Shown: one piece after another, positions 43,954 to 52,870 of the stretch | Numbering within the stretch: the stretch's first letter is position 1 | Layout of the letters: every line of letters begins with the position of its first letter | Origin: Streptomyces coeruleorubidus | GTDB lineage: Bacteria > Actinomycetota > Actinomycetes > Streptomycetales > Streptomycetaceae | Direction: 5' to 3' | NCBI RefSeq assembly: GCF_008705135.1 | Contig: NZ_CP023694.1 | Location: forward strand, 558,001-622,000 | DNA length: 64,000 nt | The notes under the pieces: model-generated | Told to the model about the DNA's origin: nothing | The model's database searches: none | What the model saw: only the letters and a program-made list of their open reading frames with translations | Position numbers and translations under genes: made by a program

Positions 43954-44873
43954 CCGACCCGGCCGCCCTCCGGATCGCTGCGGACGGCGTGGAGTTAGCC
44001 GCCTACCAATGGGGAGAGTCCACGGCTCCCCCGGTGGTGCTGGTCCACGGCTATCCGGACACCAGCGCCGTGTGGCGCCCGGTCGCCGAGCGCCTGGCCG
44101 ATCGCTTCCACGTCACCGCCTTCGACGTGCGGGGAGCCGGTGCCTCCCACCGGCCCAGGGGGCTGAGCGCCTACCGGATGTCCCGCCTGGAAGCCGACCT
44201 GGAGGCGGTTCTCGACGCCGTGAGCCCCGACCGCCCGGTGCACCTGGTCGGACACGACTGGGGATCGATCCACTCCTGGGAGTCGGTCACCGGCACTCGC
44301 CTGGCCGGGCGGATCGCCTCGTTCACCTCCATCTCCGGACCCTGCCTGGACCACGTCGGCCACCTGATCCGTGCCCGCCTGCGGCCGCGACATCCGGATC
44401 TGCCGAAGCTACTGCGGCAGGCCGCACGGTCCTGGTACATCGCCTACTTCCACCTTCCGCTCCTGCCCGCGCTGACCTGGCGAGCACTGGGACACCGCTG
44501 GCGCACCTTCCTCACCGGCTCCCAAGGCGTGCCCGAGCACACCCCCTACCCCGCGCCGACGCTGGCCCGCGACGCCGCGCGCGGCACCGCCCTGTACCGC
44601 GCGAACATGCTGCCCCGCCTGCTGCGTCCCCGGGACCGGCCGACCACCGTGCCGGTTCAACTCATCATCCCCACGCGCGACTTCTGCGTCACCCCGGTGC
44701 TGTCGTACGGAGTGGAGCACTGGACGCGCCACATACAACGGCGCCCGATCGACGCCGGGCACTGGGTACAGCTCAGCCACCCCGAGGAGATCGCGTCCCG
44801 GATCGCGGAATTCGCCCACCGCGTCGAAGACGGCTCCCGCCGCAATACGGACCACACCGCGCACCCGATCTGA
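43950..44873 (+). CDS. Epoxide-hydrolase-like alpha/beta hydrolase
   Basis: The 307-residue protein has the oxyanion motif HGYPDTSAVW and the nucleophile elbow VGHDWGS, where the central residue is Asp, as in epoxide hydrolases and haloalkane dehalogenases. A cap domain follows, and the catalytic His is in AGHWVQLSHPEE. The start overlaps the MBL stop by four bases, so the proteins are made together. It could open an epoxide produced by an oxygenase of the same operon. Confidence 0.85.
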   Translation: MTDPAALRIAADGVELAAYQWGESTAPPVVLVHGYPDTSAVWRPVAERLADRFHVTAFDVRGAGASHRPRGLSAYRMSRLEADLEAVLDAVSPDRPVHLVGHDWGSIHSWESVTGTRLAGRIASFTSISGPCLDHVGHLIRARLRPRHPDLPKLLRQAARSWYIAYFHLPLLPALTWRALGHRWRTFLTGSQGVPEHTPYPAPTLARDAARGTALYRANMLPRLLRPRDRPTTVPVQLIIPTRDFCVTPVLSYGVEHWTRHIQRRPIDAGHWVQLSHPEEIASRIAEFAHRVEDGSRRNTDHTAHPI

Positions 44874-44960
44874 CAGCCCAGCAGTAACAGACCGGCAGTA
44901 CTGGACGACTGCTGACCGCCCCCTCACACACACCGTTCGCTGACGGAGGAGGAACCTGTC

Positions 44961-45872
44961 ATGTTCCGAGCCGCACCTGCCCACCCGGAACGTCCGTCCG
45001 AGCCCATCGACCACCACGACCTGGTGTTGCAACCCCGGGACGTCACCTTCGACTGGGGCGCCACCCCGCTGCACTGGCTGCCGGGTGAGCCCTTCGCGAC
45101 CCACACCTTCGATGTGCTCCACCTCATGCTCCCCGAGCTCGAACGCTGGTTCGTGCGCACCTTCGAGCAGGCACTGCCACTGATCACCGATGACCGGCTG
45201 CGCGAGGACGTACGCGGGTTCATCGGCCAGGAAGCGATGCACGCCGAGGCGCACCAGGAGGTCCTGGAGCACCTGCTCGCCAAGGGGCTGGACCCGGCTC
45301 CGTACACCCGGCAGTCCGAGTGGATCTTCCGAAGGGTGCTCGGGGACCGGCCGGAGCTGACGCCGGCCGCCGCACACGCGCACCTCCTCCAACGGCTCGC
45401 CCTCATAGCGGCCTTCGAGCACTTCACCGCGTACATGGGTCACTGGATTCTCGACAACGGGCACCTGGACCAGGCCGGCGCGGACCCCGCGATGCTCGAT
45501 CTGTTCCGCTGGCACGGCGCGGAGGAGGTCGAACACCGTTCGGTCGCGTTCGACCTGCTGGTGCACCTCGATCCCCGGTACCGGCGCCGAGTGGTCGGCA
45601 TGCTCGTCACCGCTCCGGTGCTGACCCGGCTGTGGATCCGCGGAGTCCGCTTCCTGATGAGCGCCGACCCCGAACTCGACGAACGGGTCCAGGTCCGCTT
45701 CCGCGACTACCTGGCCGCCGCCCGCAAGGACCTGTTGCCCCGGCCGGGCGCGTTCGCCCGCTCGGTGCTGCGCTACTTCCACCCCGGCTACCACCCGACC
45801 CAGGACGGCTCGACTCAGCAGGCGGTCGCCTACCTGGCGGCGTCCCCCGCCGCCCGAGCGGCTGCCCGATGA
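44961..45872 (+). CDS. PF10118-type metal-dependent protein (putative diiron enzyme)
   Basis: The 303-residue protein is rich in Glu/His motifs arranged as in ferritin-like or diiron helical proteins: GQEAMHAEAHQEV, AFEHFTA and GAEEVEHRS. This matches the 'metal-dependent hydrolase' family PF10118, whose reaction is unknown. A hydrophobic C-terminal half may touch the membrane. AGGAGG lies upstream of the ATG. The next gene, a reductase with a 2Fe-2S domain, starts within its stop codon. The pair could work as oxygenase and reductase. Confidence 0.8.
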   Translation: MFRAAPAHPERPSEPIDHHDLVLQPRDVTFDWGATPLHWLPGEPFATHTFDVLHLMLPELERWFVRTFEQALPLITDDRLREDVRGFIGQEAMHAEAHQEVLEHLLAKGLDPAPYTRQSEWIFRRVLGDRPELTPAAAHAHLLQRLALIAAFEHFTAYMGHWILDNGHLDQAGADPAMLDLFRWHGAEEVEHRSVAFDLLVHLDPRYRRRVVGMLVTAPVLTRLWIRGVRFLMSADPELDERVQVRFRDYLAAARKDLLPRPGAFARSVLRYFHPGYHPTQDGSTQQAVAYLAASPAARAAAR

Positions 45873-46996
45873 CCCGGCAACCAGTGAGGCATCCCATGGA
45901 CATCAGCACACCCGTCACCCGGCCGCCGGACCTGTACGGCAGGCCGCGCAGCGACTCCTTCATGCAGAAGCTGGCGGCTTTCAGCGACAACGCGGTCACG
46001 CGACTCGCGCGGCGCAGCACTCCTCCCAGGCGCCCACCGGCCACCGAGATGCCCGTGATCCGGGAACTGGTGGTCGTTGCCAAGCACCAAGAGGCCGAGG
46101 ATGTCGTCTCCCTGCGGCTGGCAACGCCCGACGGGGGAACACTGCCGCCCTGGCAGCCCGGCGCCCACATCGAACTGCACCTGCCCTCCGGCCGCAAGCG
46201 GCAGTACTCGCTGTGCGGCGACCCTGCCGACCGGCACCGGTACCGCATCGCGGTGCGCCGTATCGCCAACGGCAAAGGCGGTTCGGCCGAGGTACACGAC
46301 GCCCTCGGAGAGGGTATGCGGGTCGCCGTCACCGGGCCCCGGAACGCGTTCCCCTTCGCCGCCGAAGCATCCCTCCTGCTCATCGCGGGTGGCATCGGAA
46401 TCACCCCGATCCTGCCGATGGCTCGGGAAGCCGCCCGACGCGGGCTGGACTGGAGGCTCGTGCACACCGGCCGCAGTCGCGGCTCGATGCCCTTCGCGGC
46501 AGAGCTGGCCGAACTCGCCGCCGCAGCCCCTGGCCGGGTCTCCATCCGTCCTGACGACGAGTCCGGCGTGCCCGAAGCAGCCGATCTGCTGTGCGTGAGC
46601 CCGGCGGCGGGTGCGGTGTACTGCTGCGGGCCCGCGCCCATGATCGACGGCGTTCGGCGCGCGTTCGGTGGGAGCCGCGCGTCAGCCCTGCACTTCGAGC
46701 GTTTCGCCCCGGCCCCGATCGCGGACGGCCGTCCCTTCGAACTTCAGCTGGGCGACACCGGACGGGTTCTGCCGGTGCCGTACGACCGCTCCGCCCTGGA
46801 TGTTCTCCACGATGCCCTGCCGGACCTGCCGTTCTCCTGCCGCCAGGGGTTTTGCGGCACCTGCCGGGTACGGGTGGTCCATGGCCATGTCGATCATCGT
46901 GACCGCCGGCTCACGGCCACCGAACGTGCGGCCGGCGCCATGCTGCCCTGCGTCTCGCGTGCACCGGAAGGAGAGCGGTTGGTGCTGGATGTGTGA
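45869..46996 (+). CDS. PDR/VanB-type flavin and 2Fe-2S oxidoreductase
   Basis: The 375-residue protein starts MTRQPVRHPMDISTPVTR, overlapping the preceding stop (ATGA). It has a flavin-binding barrel (RQYSLCGD), a NAD-binding domain (LLIAGGIGITPILPMA, VYCCGPAPMI) and a C-terminal plant-type ferredoxin domain with C-x4-C-x2-C (CRQGFCGTC) and a distal Cys in MLPCVSR. It carries electrons from NAD(P)H to an oxygenase. The first 60 residues are an extra extension. The likely electron acceptor is the PF10118 protein encoded just before it. Confidence 0.93.
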   Translation: MTRQPVRHPMDISTPVTRPPDLYGRPRSDSFMQKLAAFSDNAVTRLARRSTPPRRPPATEMPVIRELVVVAKHQEAEDVVSLRLATPDGGTLPPWQPGAHIELHLPSGRKRQYSLCGDPADRHRYRIAVRRIANGKGGSAEVHDALGEGMRVAVTGPRNAFPFAAEASLLLIAGGIGITPILPMAREAARRGLDWRLVHTGRSRGSMPFAAELAELAAAAPGRVSIRPDDESGVPEAADLLCVSPAAGAVYCCGPAPMIDGVRRAFGGSRASALHFERFAPAPIADGRPFELQLGDTGRVLPVPYDRSALDVLHDALPDLPFSCRQGFCGTCRVRVVHGHVDHRDRRLTATERAAGAMLPCVSRAPEGERLVLDV

Positions 46997-48444
46997 GCGA
47001 TGGCCGAGCATCCGTCGAGGAAGTCTTGCCTGACGCCCTCGCATGCGTAACCAAGGGGTGTTCCGACGAGGACCGAGCCCGCACCCGTCCCCCTTACCGA
47101 CTGCCGACGGTGTCGGTGAACCTTTTCGCTTTCCGGAGCTGATGGTGGTCAGGCCGGCGGCATGGTTGTCACGCCGGGTGGGGCGCCGGGTTCCACTGCC
47201 CGGAGCGGAAGGTTGCTGGTTGGCCGAGCGCCAGGTCCTGAGACCAGGATGCGACTCGGTCGCCCGCCAGGTCGGAATCCATCGGTGACCACTCAGCCGA
47301 CGATGACCACCCCACCCCCGCGAGGTAGAACACGAGCCGCCGACGGCACCTGATGACGCGTCAGTAGAGTAAGCAAAGGGTTAGCAAGAGTCCTGCCACA
47401 GCTGCCCACAGACAGCCAAACCCTGGAACCGCCCCGCACCGGAAACCGTAGCTGCGGCACGCATCCGCTCCCCGCGAGCGGCCGCCAGGCAGGAGACAGC
47501 ACCCGCCAGCGCGTCACCCACCCAGCACCGAATGATCAGTTGTTTCCGCAGGCCAACGGATCCTTCCCCGCGGCTTCAAAGACGTCGGTGGCAGCTCGGG
47601 GGCCGGCAGCGGATCACCGTCGTACCCCTTCACCTCGCCGAACCGTGTCCCTTCCATCCAGTCCCGACGCGCCTGTTCGATCTCTTCTTGAGATCGCCCG
47701 ATCCAGTTCCAGAACCATTGGATTGCTAGACGTTTCCGCAGGTCAAGAAGGTGCAGGTCCCTCGAAGTCAGCAGAAGTCCGCATTCCAGCGCCCGCCGGC
47801 AACCTCGTCGCCGAGGCTGCCCGCCCCGGGATTGTGGCCCGCCTCGCCCCTCTGCCCGTCGAGCCGGGTGCGCGGGAGTTCATCCAGTAGCTGTCGTACG
47901 GCCGCCTTCCGCGCAAGGCTCCGGCGAGGCCGGTCAGAGCCAGCGGATCCGCTGCATCCCACGCCTGGGCAGGCGAATGACCCCGATCGCGTTCACACAT
48001 CTCTTGGACGGAAGGACGCACTTCCGGCCTGTTCGATCAAAACGGCTCGTTCCGCCGAGCAGTTTCCATTCCAGGGCCGCTCCGGGTGCTTTCCGGGGAT
48101 CTTGTGTGTTCAGGAATCTACGCAGACCGCCCACGGTCGGCAACCCGTACAGCTACGACGCCGATCCCGAGACGCTTCCTCCCCGTCAGCTGCACAGGCG
48201 GCAGCTCAGACATATCAGCGCGATTCGTCGCAGGCTGGTGAGAAGTTGCGTCGCGGCCGACAGGCTGTAGTTTCCCACTCTGGCGAACGGCCGGAGCCTC
48301 ACGCTGCGTTGACGCCTAAGCGGCTGCTCGATCAACACCCTCCGCCTGCGCAGGGAAGCCACGATCCCGTCGACATCGGCCGTACGGCGTCTGCGCACGC
48401 AGTAGGCGCGGACCCGCCCGCCCCGTGCATCGTGCCTGCCGGGC
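46997..48444. other. Gene-poor stretch
   Basis: About 1.4 kb with no convincing gene on either strand. Several short open frames exist but lack recognisable motifs. The motif TTTCCGCAGG followed by CCA or TCA occurs twice, near 47540 and 47730. The base composition is less biased than in the neighbouring operon. Confidence 0.5.
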
Positions 48445-48760
48445 GATAGGGCCAGCGGGAAGTATCAGCCAAGACTGCCTTCCTGTACCAGGAAAGTGCC
48501 TCCTCGTGGTTGGCTTGTCGCGTTGTGAGGAATGCTGTGAGGTGGAGCGCAGATGTGTTGCCTTGCTGGGCGAGTTTCTTCGCGCACGACACTGCTTCGT
48601 CAACTCGCCCGTGTTGTTCAAAAAGCCCTGCCATGCGCCAGAGGGCGAAGACATGCGCCGCGCGGAACGGGGGGCACCGAAGCTGCTGGGCTATTGCGGG
48701 AGCAGAAGCTTTTGGTCGGGTCGCTGCCAGAACAGCGGCCGGCCCGATTGATCGGTTGCG
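48445..48760 (-). pseudogene. Relic of a TPR-repeat gene
   Basis: Reading on the minus strand the frame gives IAQQLRCPPFRAAHV, then MAGLFEQHGRVDEAVSCAKK and HEEALSWYRKAVLAD. These are tetratricopeptide-like helices with the pattern of Streptomyces multi-TPR proteins. It has no start and loses the pattern downstream, so it is a fragment. Confidence 0.5.
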
Positions 48761-48922
48761 GACCTTCGGGATGGCGTCTCACACCAAACTTTCTCAGCCA
48801 GCAGCGCTCCGGCGACGACACGACGGACACTGCGCCGTTGACACGGCGAACACGACGAGACCGCGAGGGTATGTACTGACAGGTGTCTGCCTCGGGCAGG
48901 CGCTGGCCGCGATGCTCGTGGC

Positions 48923-49420
48923 ATGACCAAAACGAGTGTCCCGATCACCGTCTTCGCCCGTACAACGTCCAGCCCCGCGCACACCTACCAGGTCATCGTG
49001 CCGATCGACCTCGCCCAGGTGTTCAAGCCGTGGGGACCGTTCCCCGGCGTCGCGGAAGTGCGCGACCAGACCGGCACCTGGAACCGGCCGGGGACGTCGC
49101 GCCAGACCTGGTTCACCGACGGCTCCAAGGCCGACGAGCGGCTTACCGAGATCGCGGAGGGGCACGGGTTCGCCTATGAGCTGAGTGGCTTCACCAATGT
49201 GCTGGCCAAGCTGATCTCCGGGGTGCGCGGCGAGTGGTCGTTCCTGCCCGATGGCACCGGCACGTCGATCCGATGGACGTACGACTTCCGGCCGCTGCCA
49301 GGCCGCCGCTGGATCGTCGCGGGGCCGTTCAAGCCGCTCTGGGCCCGCTTCATGCGCGCTGCACTCACCAGGATGGTGACCGTGGTGCAGGAAACACCCG
49401 GTGGCATCATGGAGGAGTGA
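48923..49420 (+). CDS. SRPBCC-family protein
   Basis: The 165-residue protein shows the START/SRPBCC pattern (YQVIVPIDLAQVFKPWGPFPGV, VRGEWSFLPDGTGTSIRWTYDFRPL). Such proteins enclose hydrophobic ligands or act as cyclases/aromatases. The stop overlaps the GTG of the next gene (XRE regulator), so both are co-translated. The regulator may respond to the same ligand. Confidence 0.8.
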   Translation: MTKTSVPITVFARTTSSPAHTYQVIVPIDLAQVFKPWGPFPGVAEVRDQTGTWNRPGTSRQTWFTDGSKADERLTEIAEGHGFAYELSGFTNVLAKLISGVRGEWSFLPDGTGTSIRWTYDFRPLPGRRWIVAGPFKPLWARFMRAALTRMVTVVQETPGGIMEE

Positions 49421-50265
49421 GCGACCTGAGCTTCGGCGTCTTACTGCGCGGCTGGCGCGACCGCCTCGACCCGGCCGATGCCGGCTACGCCCGGTCGGCC
49501 CGCCGCCGCGCCCCTGGCCTGCGCCGCGAGGAACTCGCCGAGCTCGCCGGTCTCTCCGTCGAGTACGTGCTGCGCCTGGAGCAGGGCCGGGCCACCAATC
49601 CCTCCGCGCAGGTGGTCTCGGCCGTCGCCCGCGCGCTGCGGCTCACCCCGGCCGAACGCGACCGGTTCTTCCGCGCTGCCGGCCTGCTCGCCCCGCGCGA
49701 CCATACCGTCGGCACTCACGTGCCCCCGAGCATCCGCCGCCTCGTCGCCCGCCTCGGCGACCTCCCAATCGGCGTGTTCGCCGCCGACTGGAGCCTGCTG
49801 TGGTGGAACGACATGTGGACGGCTCTGCACGGCGACCCGTCCGGCCTGGCGCCCGCCGAACGCAACCTCGCCCGCGCACTCTTCGGCACGGGAGAGGGGC
49901 GCTGGCACCTGTACCCCGTCTCATCGTCGGCCGGACAGTACGCGTTCGAGACGGCGATCGTCGCGGACCTGCGCGAAGCGGTCGCCCGCTATCCGACCGA
50001 CCCGGAGCTGGCCGCGCTCGTGGACGGGTTGCGCAGGGCCTCGCCGTTCTTCGGTGAACTGTGGGCCGTGGCGGGCATGGAGCAGCTGGCTGGGGACGTG
50101 AAGACGATCAGCCATCCCGAGCTTGGCGATGTCACCCTGGACTGCGACGTGCTGACCTTGCCGGGAGTCGACCTGCGCATCGTCACCTACACAGCGGCCC
50201 CGGGAACCCGCGGCGCCGACCAACTCGATCTCATGCGCGCGTCCCGGCTCAGCGAAGCCCGCTGA
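49417..50265 (+). CDS. XRE-family regulator with MmyB-like ligand domain
   Basis: The 282-residue protein starts at GTG inside the SRPBCC stop codon. It has the typical GLRREELAELAGLSVEYVLRL helix-turn-helix and a C-terminal MmyB-like PAS domain (VFAADWSLLWWNDMW, KTISHPELGDVTLDCD). It is related to the regulator at 17764. It probably controls its own operon with the SRPBCC gene. Confidence 0.9.
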   Translation: MSDLSFGVLLRGWRDRLDPADAGYARSARRRAPGLRREELAELAGLSVEYVLRLEQGRATNPSAQVVSAVARALRLTPAERDRFFRAAGLLAPRDHTVGTHVPPSIRRLVARLGDLPIGVFAADWSLLWWNDMWTALHGDPSGLAPAERNLARALFGTGEGRWHLYPVSSSAGQYAFETAIVADLREAVARYPTDPELAALVDGLRRASPFFGELWAVAGMEQLAGDVKTISHPELGDVTLDCDVLTLPGVDLRIVTYTAAPGTRGADQLDLMRASRLSEAR

Positions 50266-50511
50266 CAATCGGGGCGCCGAGGAACTCATTCGGCATCTGG
50301 CCGTTCATCGCAAACATCCTGCGGGGTGCCAAACCCAGTCGCGCGCGAGCCCGTATTTTCCGGACGCTCACGAGCTCGGCCATAATCGCACGCGCGTACG
50401 CAGGCGTGACAGGCCGCACTTCAGGCTTGCCCACTACTGGGCAGCGGCGGCTGCCCCGCCCAATCAGCATGGGCACTTCCCTGATCGCCTGTGCTGAAAG
50501 GACGGTGCCCG
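50266..50511. other. Short intergenic region
   Basis: A minus-strand frame here (MLIGRGSRRCPVVGKPEVRP) is open but shows no known motif. No other signal was recognised. Confidence 0.35.
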
Positions 50512-51000
50512 ATGGATGCGCCTCTGCACGCAGAGCCCTTGGACGTACCCGCCGAACTCGCCCTCGTGGCGATCGACATGGAGAAGTACAGCCAGATCCC
50601 CGAGGCGAGGATGGCCGCCGCCCGGTGCGACGTGGACGACGTCGTGGCGACCGTACTCGCCGAATGTCAACTGCCCGACCCACAGGAACTTCCCGGCGGC
50701 TACAAGGACAGTGGTGATGGGGGCGATCCTGCTGTTCCCGCCCTTGGTACTGGCCCGGCTCATGGACCCGCTGCTGGGCCGACTGAATGCGGCGTTGGTG
50801 CGCTACGAGGGGCAGCGTCTGGCCAGTAGTCCCGTCCTGCGACTCCGGGCCAGCGTGCACGTCGGCCCTCTGTCCCTGCCAGACCACCGCGGTAACGCCA
50901 TCAATGACACCACCCGGCGGATCCCGCGCGCATCAGTGCAGGTCAACGGTGTGACTGAGGATGGCAAGAGCTCAATGACTGAGTCAAGCCACTTACAAGT
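50512..51000 (+). pseudogene. Frameshifted nucleotide-cyclase-like gene
   Basis: The first frame reads ELALVAIDMEKYSQIPEARM and ELPGGYKDSGDG, and the second reads AILLFPPLVLARLMDPLLGR and LRASVHVGPLSL. Together they give the order of a class III nucleotidyl cyclase-like protein as found in Streptomyces. The frames meet near 50715 (GYKDSGDG/ILLFPP), so one indel separates them. The end also looks damaged. Confidence 0.6.
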
Positions 51001-51092
51001 CTTTCGAAATAAGCCATGTGTCATGTCATGTCTGCGCAGTTACCGCGAATGATGGAGCCCATCGCACCAGACGACGACAAGGAGTGGGTGAG

Positions 51093-51551
51093 GTGGCAAG
51101 CCTGATCAGGCGCCAGGAGTATCCGGTGAACGTGGACTACAACGGATGGGCCTTGCAGGACTTCGACGACACGCAGGTTCCTGTGCTGTTCCCTGAGGGT
51201 TTCGAGAACGGCACGTTCCTCACTGCTCACCCTGGGCGCCTTGATTTCTACAGTGCCGGGCCCACCCACACCGCGTCCCTGACGGTGGAGATCTGGGACG
51301 GGGAGCCTGCAGTGCCGGCCGGAGAGTGGGACGAGACAGCTTTGGCAGGCATCGTTTGTTCTTCGGGCAAGTTGCGCGCCAGGGGGATGGCGGCAGGACC
51401 GATGCTAAAGGCGATCGAGTTGTCGGACGGGCCGGGCGTCTGGACGGTGCGAGTGGTGTGCACCGGCCGCGAGGCGGCATCTGCGCAGACCCAGCACGGT
51501 GTGGTGCACGGAGTCGAGCGCTACATCGCACAGTTCTGGCCGAACGCCTAG
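51093..51551 (+). CDS. Hypothetical protein
   Basis: The 152-residue protein starts best at GTG (ASLIRRQEYPVNVDYNG) with AAGGAG eight bases before it. It has a beta-rich pattern (VLFPEGFENGTFLTAHPGRLDF, SLTVEIWDGEP) and no membrane segment. I do not recognise the family. A minus-strand hypothetical gene overlaps its 3' end. Confidence 0.65.
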   Translation: MASLIRRQEYPVNVDYNGWALQDFDDTQVPVLFPEGFENGTFLTAHPGRLDFYSAGPTHTASLTVEIWDGEPAVPAGEWDETALAGIVCSSGKLRARGMAAGPMLKAIELSDGPGVWTVRVVCTGREAASAQTQHGVVHGVERYIAQFWPNA

Positions 51552-51956
51552 CTTGCTGATGGCGGCTCGCATCTCCCGAGCCGCCCCCGCACCTGGCCAA
51601 GGGCTCCTACGAAGTGATCTCGCCAGTGCGAGGTGCAATTCGCCCCGTTCGATTAGCTGGTAAAGATGGCTAGTTGATACCTGCCGCTGCATCCGCGCAC
51701 CCTCCCATGGGTCGTGGTGAGCGAATGGGCTGCGCGGATCCGCTCCTGGATCACGCAACCAGTCGGCAAGCGCACGATCGTTACGCCGCACGGCGTCCTC
51801 GACCTGCTGTTGCAGCCACCTCATTTGGGTAGCGAAGGGCCCGTAGAAGAAGTCATCGGCATCTGCGGGAGGGGTCTTCGCCATTGCTCGGTACGCGCGT
51901 TCTCGTAACTCGTCTGCCCGGCTCCTGAACGTCGACTCGTCGACCCCGACTCCCAT
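51405..51956 (-). CDS. Hypothetical protein
   Basis: From MGVGVDESTFRSRADEL the frame runs through DADDFFYGPFATQMRWLQQQVED and TSHLYQLIERGELHLA, a helical, well-formed N-terminal half. The last 50 residues lie antisense to the gene at 51093 and may be read-through after a lost stop. No family was recognised. Confidence 0.45.
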   Translation of the reverse strand: MGVGVDESTFRSRADELRERAYRAMAKTPPADADDFFYGPFATQMRWLQQQVEDAVRRNDRALADWLRDPGADPRSPFAHHDPWEGARMQRQVSTSHLYQLIERGELHLALARSLRRSPWPGAGAAREMRAAISKLGVRPELCDVALDSVHHTVLGLRRCRLAAGAHHSHRPDARPVRQLDRL

Positions 51957-51991
51957 GGAGACGTCTTGGCAGGCACGCCTCAGATAGTCAC

Positions 51992-52093
51992 GGCACCACC
52001 CAGGGCCGCTTCCTCGACCACCCCGACTGCGCACCGGTCCTGGAGAGCGCCGCACGCCTGGACGTACCGCTCTACCTGCACGCCGGTGTTCCA
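51992..52093 (+). pseudogene. Fragment of an amidohydrolase-2 gene
   Basis: The frame reads GTTQGRFLDHPDCAPVLESA and RLDVPLYLHAGVP, the typical central part of an amidohydrolase_2 (ACMSD-like) protein with its metal-binding His region. No start or flanking parts remain. Confidence 0.65.
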
Positions 52094-52212
52094 GGAAGCC
52101 CGCGGTCGTGTCGCCCGATCCGGATACGGGGCGGACGGCCGGAGGCCCACCGATGCGGCGGCGGAGCCGGGGCGGCGGGCTGACGCGAGGGTACGAGGGG
52201 ACACTCGCTGCC

Positions 52213-52233
52213 AAGTATCAATCTACTTGATGC
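52213..52233. promoter_or_regulatory. MarR operator at its own promoter
   Basis: The core TATCAATCTACTTGATGC contains the inverted repeat ATCAA-TCTAC-TTGAT. Eighteen of 21 bases match a site at 58276-58296 in front of the molybdenum-hydroxylase operon. It lies just upstream of the marR GTG at 52260. Confidence 0.75.
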
Positions 52234-52259
52234 CAGCTCAGGTGCCGTATTATCGGGGC

Positions 52260-52715
52260 GTGAGACAGGACGATGAGGGGCCGATCGCTGCCGACGCCCT
52301 GGACCGGGTGACCTGGGCGCTGCGGCGTGCGGAGTGGGCCGTGCAAGCGCGCAAGGATCAGCGGCTGCGGCCGCTGGGCCTGGCAGCCGCGCAGTACGCC
52401 GTGCTGATGAGCGTCCACAGACATCCCGGCATGACCGGCGCGGAGCTGGCCCGCCATCTGAGCGTCACCCCACAGGCGGTGGCCTCCCAGGTGGCCCGCC
52501 TGGAGGAGCGGGGCCTACTGGAACGCCGACCCCACCCGCGCCACCGCCATGTGCAGGAGCTTCATCTCACCGACACCGGCCGCGACGTCCTGCGCCCTGC
52601 CGATGCCGTGATCGTGGAGATCGAACAGCGGATCGCCAAGAAGCTGGGACCCGAGAAGACCGCGCAACTGAGGGAACTTCTCGATGAGGTGGGCGACGTG
52701 CTCCGGGAGGCGTGA
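52260..52715 (+). CDS. MarR-family regulator (likely of the molybdenum-hydroxylase operon)
   Basis: The 151-residue protein starts preferably at GTG (RQDDEGPIAADALDRVT). An ATG ten codons earlier lies inside the operator. The winged helix reads MTGAELARHLSVTPQAVASQVARLEERGLLER, with the wing HPRHRHVQELHLTDTG. The near-copy of its operator in front of the hydroxylase operon 5.5 kb away links the two. Confidence 0.9.
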   Translation: MRQDDEGPIAADALDRVTWALRRAEWAVQARKDQRLRPLGLAAAQYAVLMSVHRHPGMTGAELARHLSVTPQAVASQVARLEERGLLERRPHPRHRHVQELHLTDTGRDVLRPADAVIVEIEQRIAKKLGPEKTAQLRELLDEVGDVLREA

Positions 52716-52844
52716 CGGGTCCGGCACCCATCAGCGCCATCGTGCTGTCGCGCCACGTTCAGCCGCAGCCGTACGGCCTCCACCCGAAGCGGGGAGTGAA
52801 GCCGCCTGGTAGCCGGATGCGGTTTCCGGCCGTCACTCACGAAG

Positions 52845-52865
52845 CCTCCCCTTCGATCAGGGAGG
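52845..52865. terminator. Hairpin between convergent marR and xdhC
   Basis: CCTCCC and GGGAGG form a short stem with a nine-base loop between the two convergent genes. It may serve both directions. Confidence 0.45.
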
Positions 52866-52870
52866 TTCGA

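Noticed and set aside
47530..47745. Repeated TTTCCGCAGG(C/T)CA as a possible attachment site
   Set aside because: Only two short copies occur, with no integrase gene or flanking tRNA, so the evidence is too thin.
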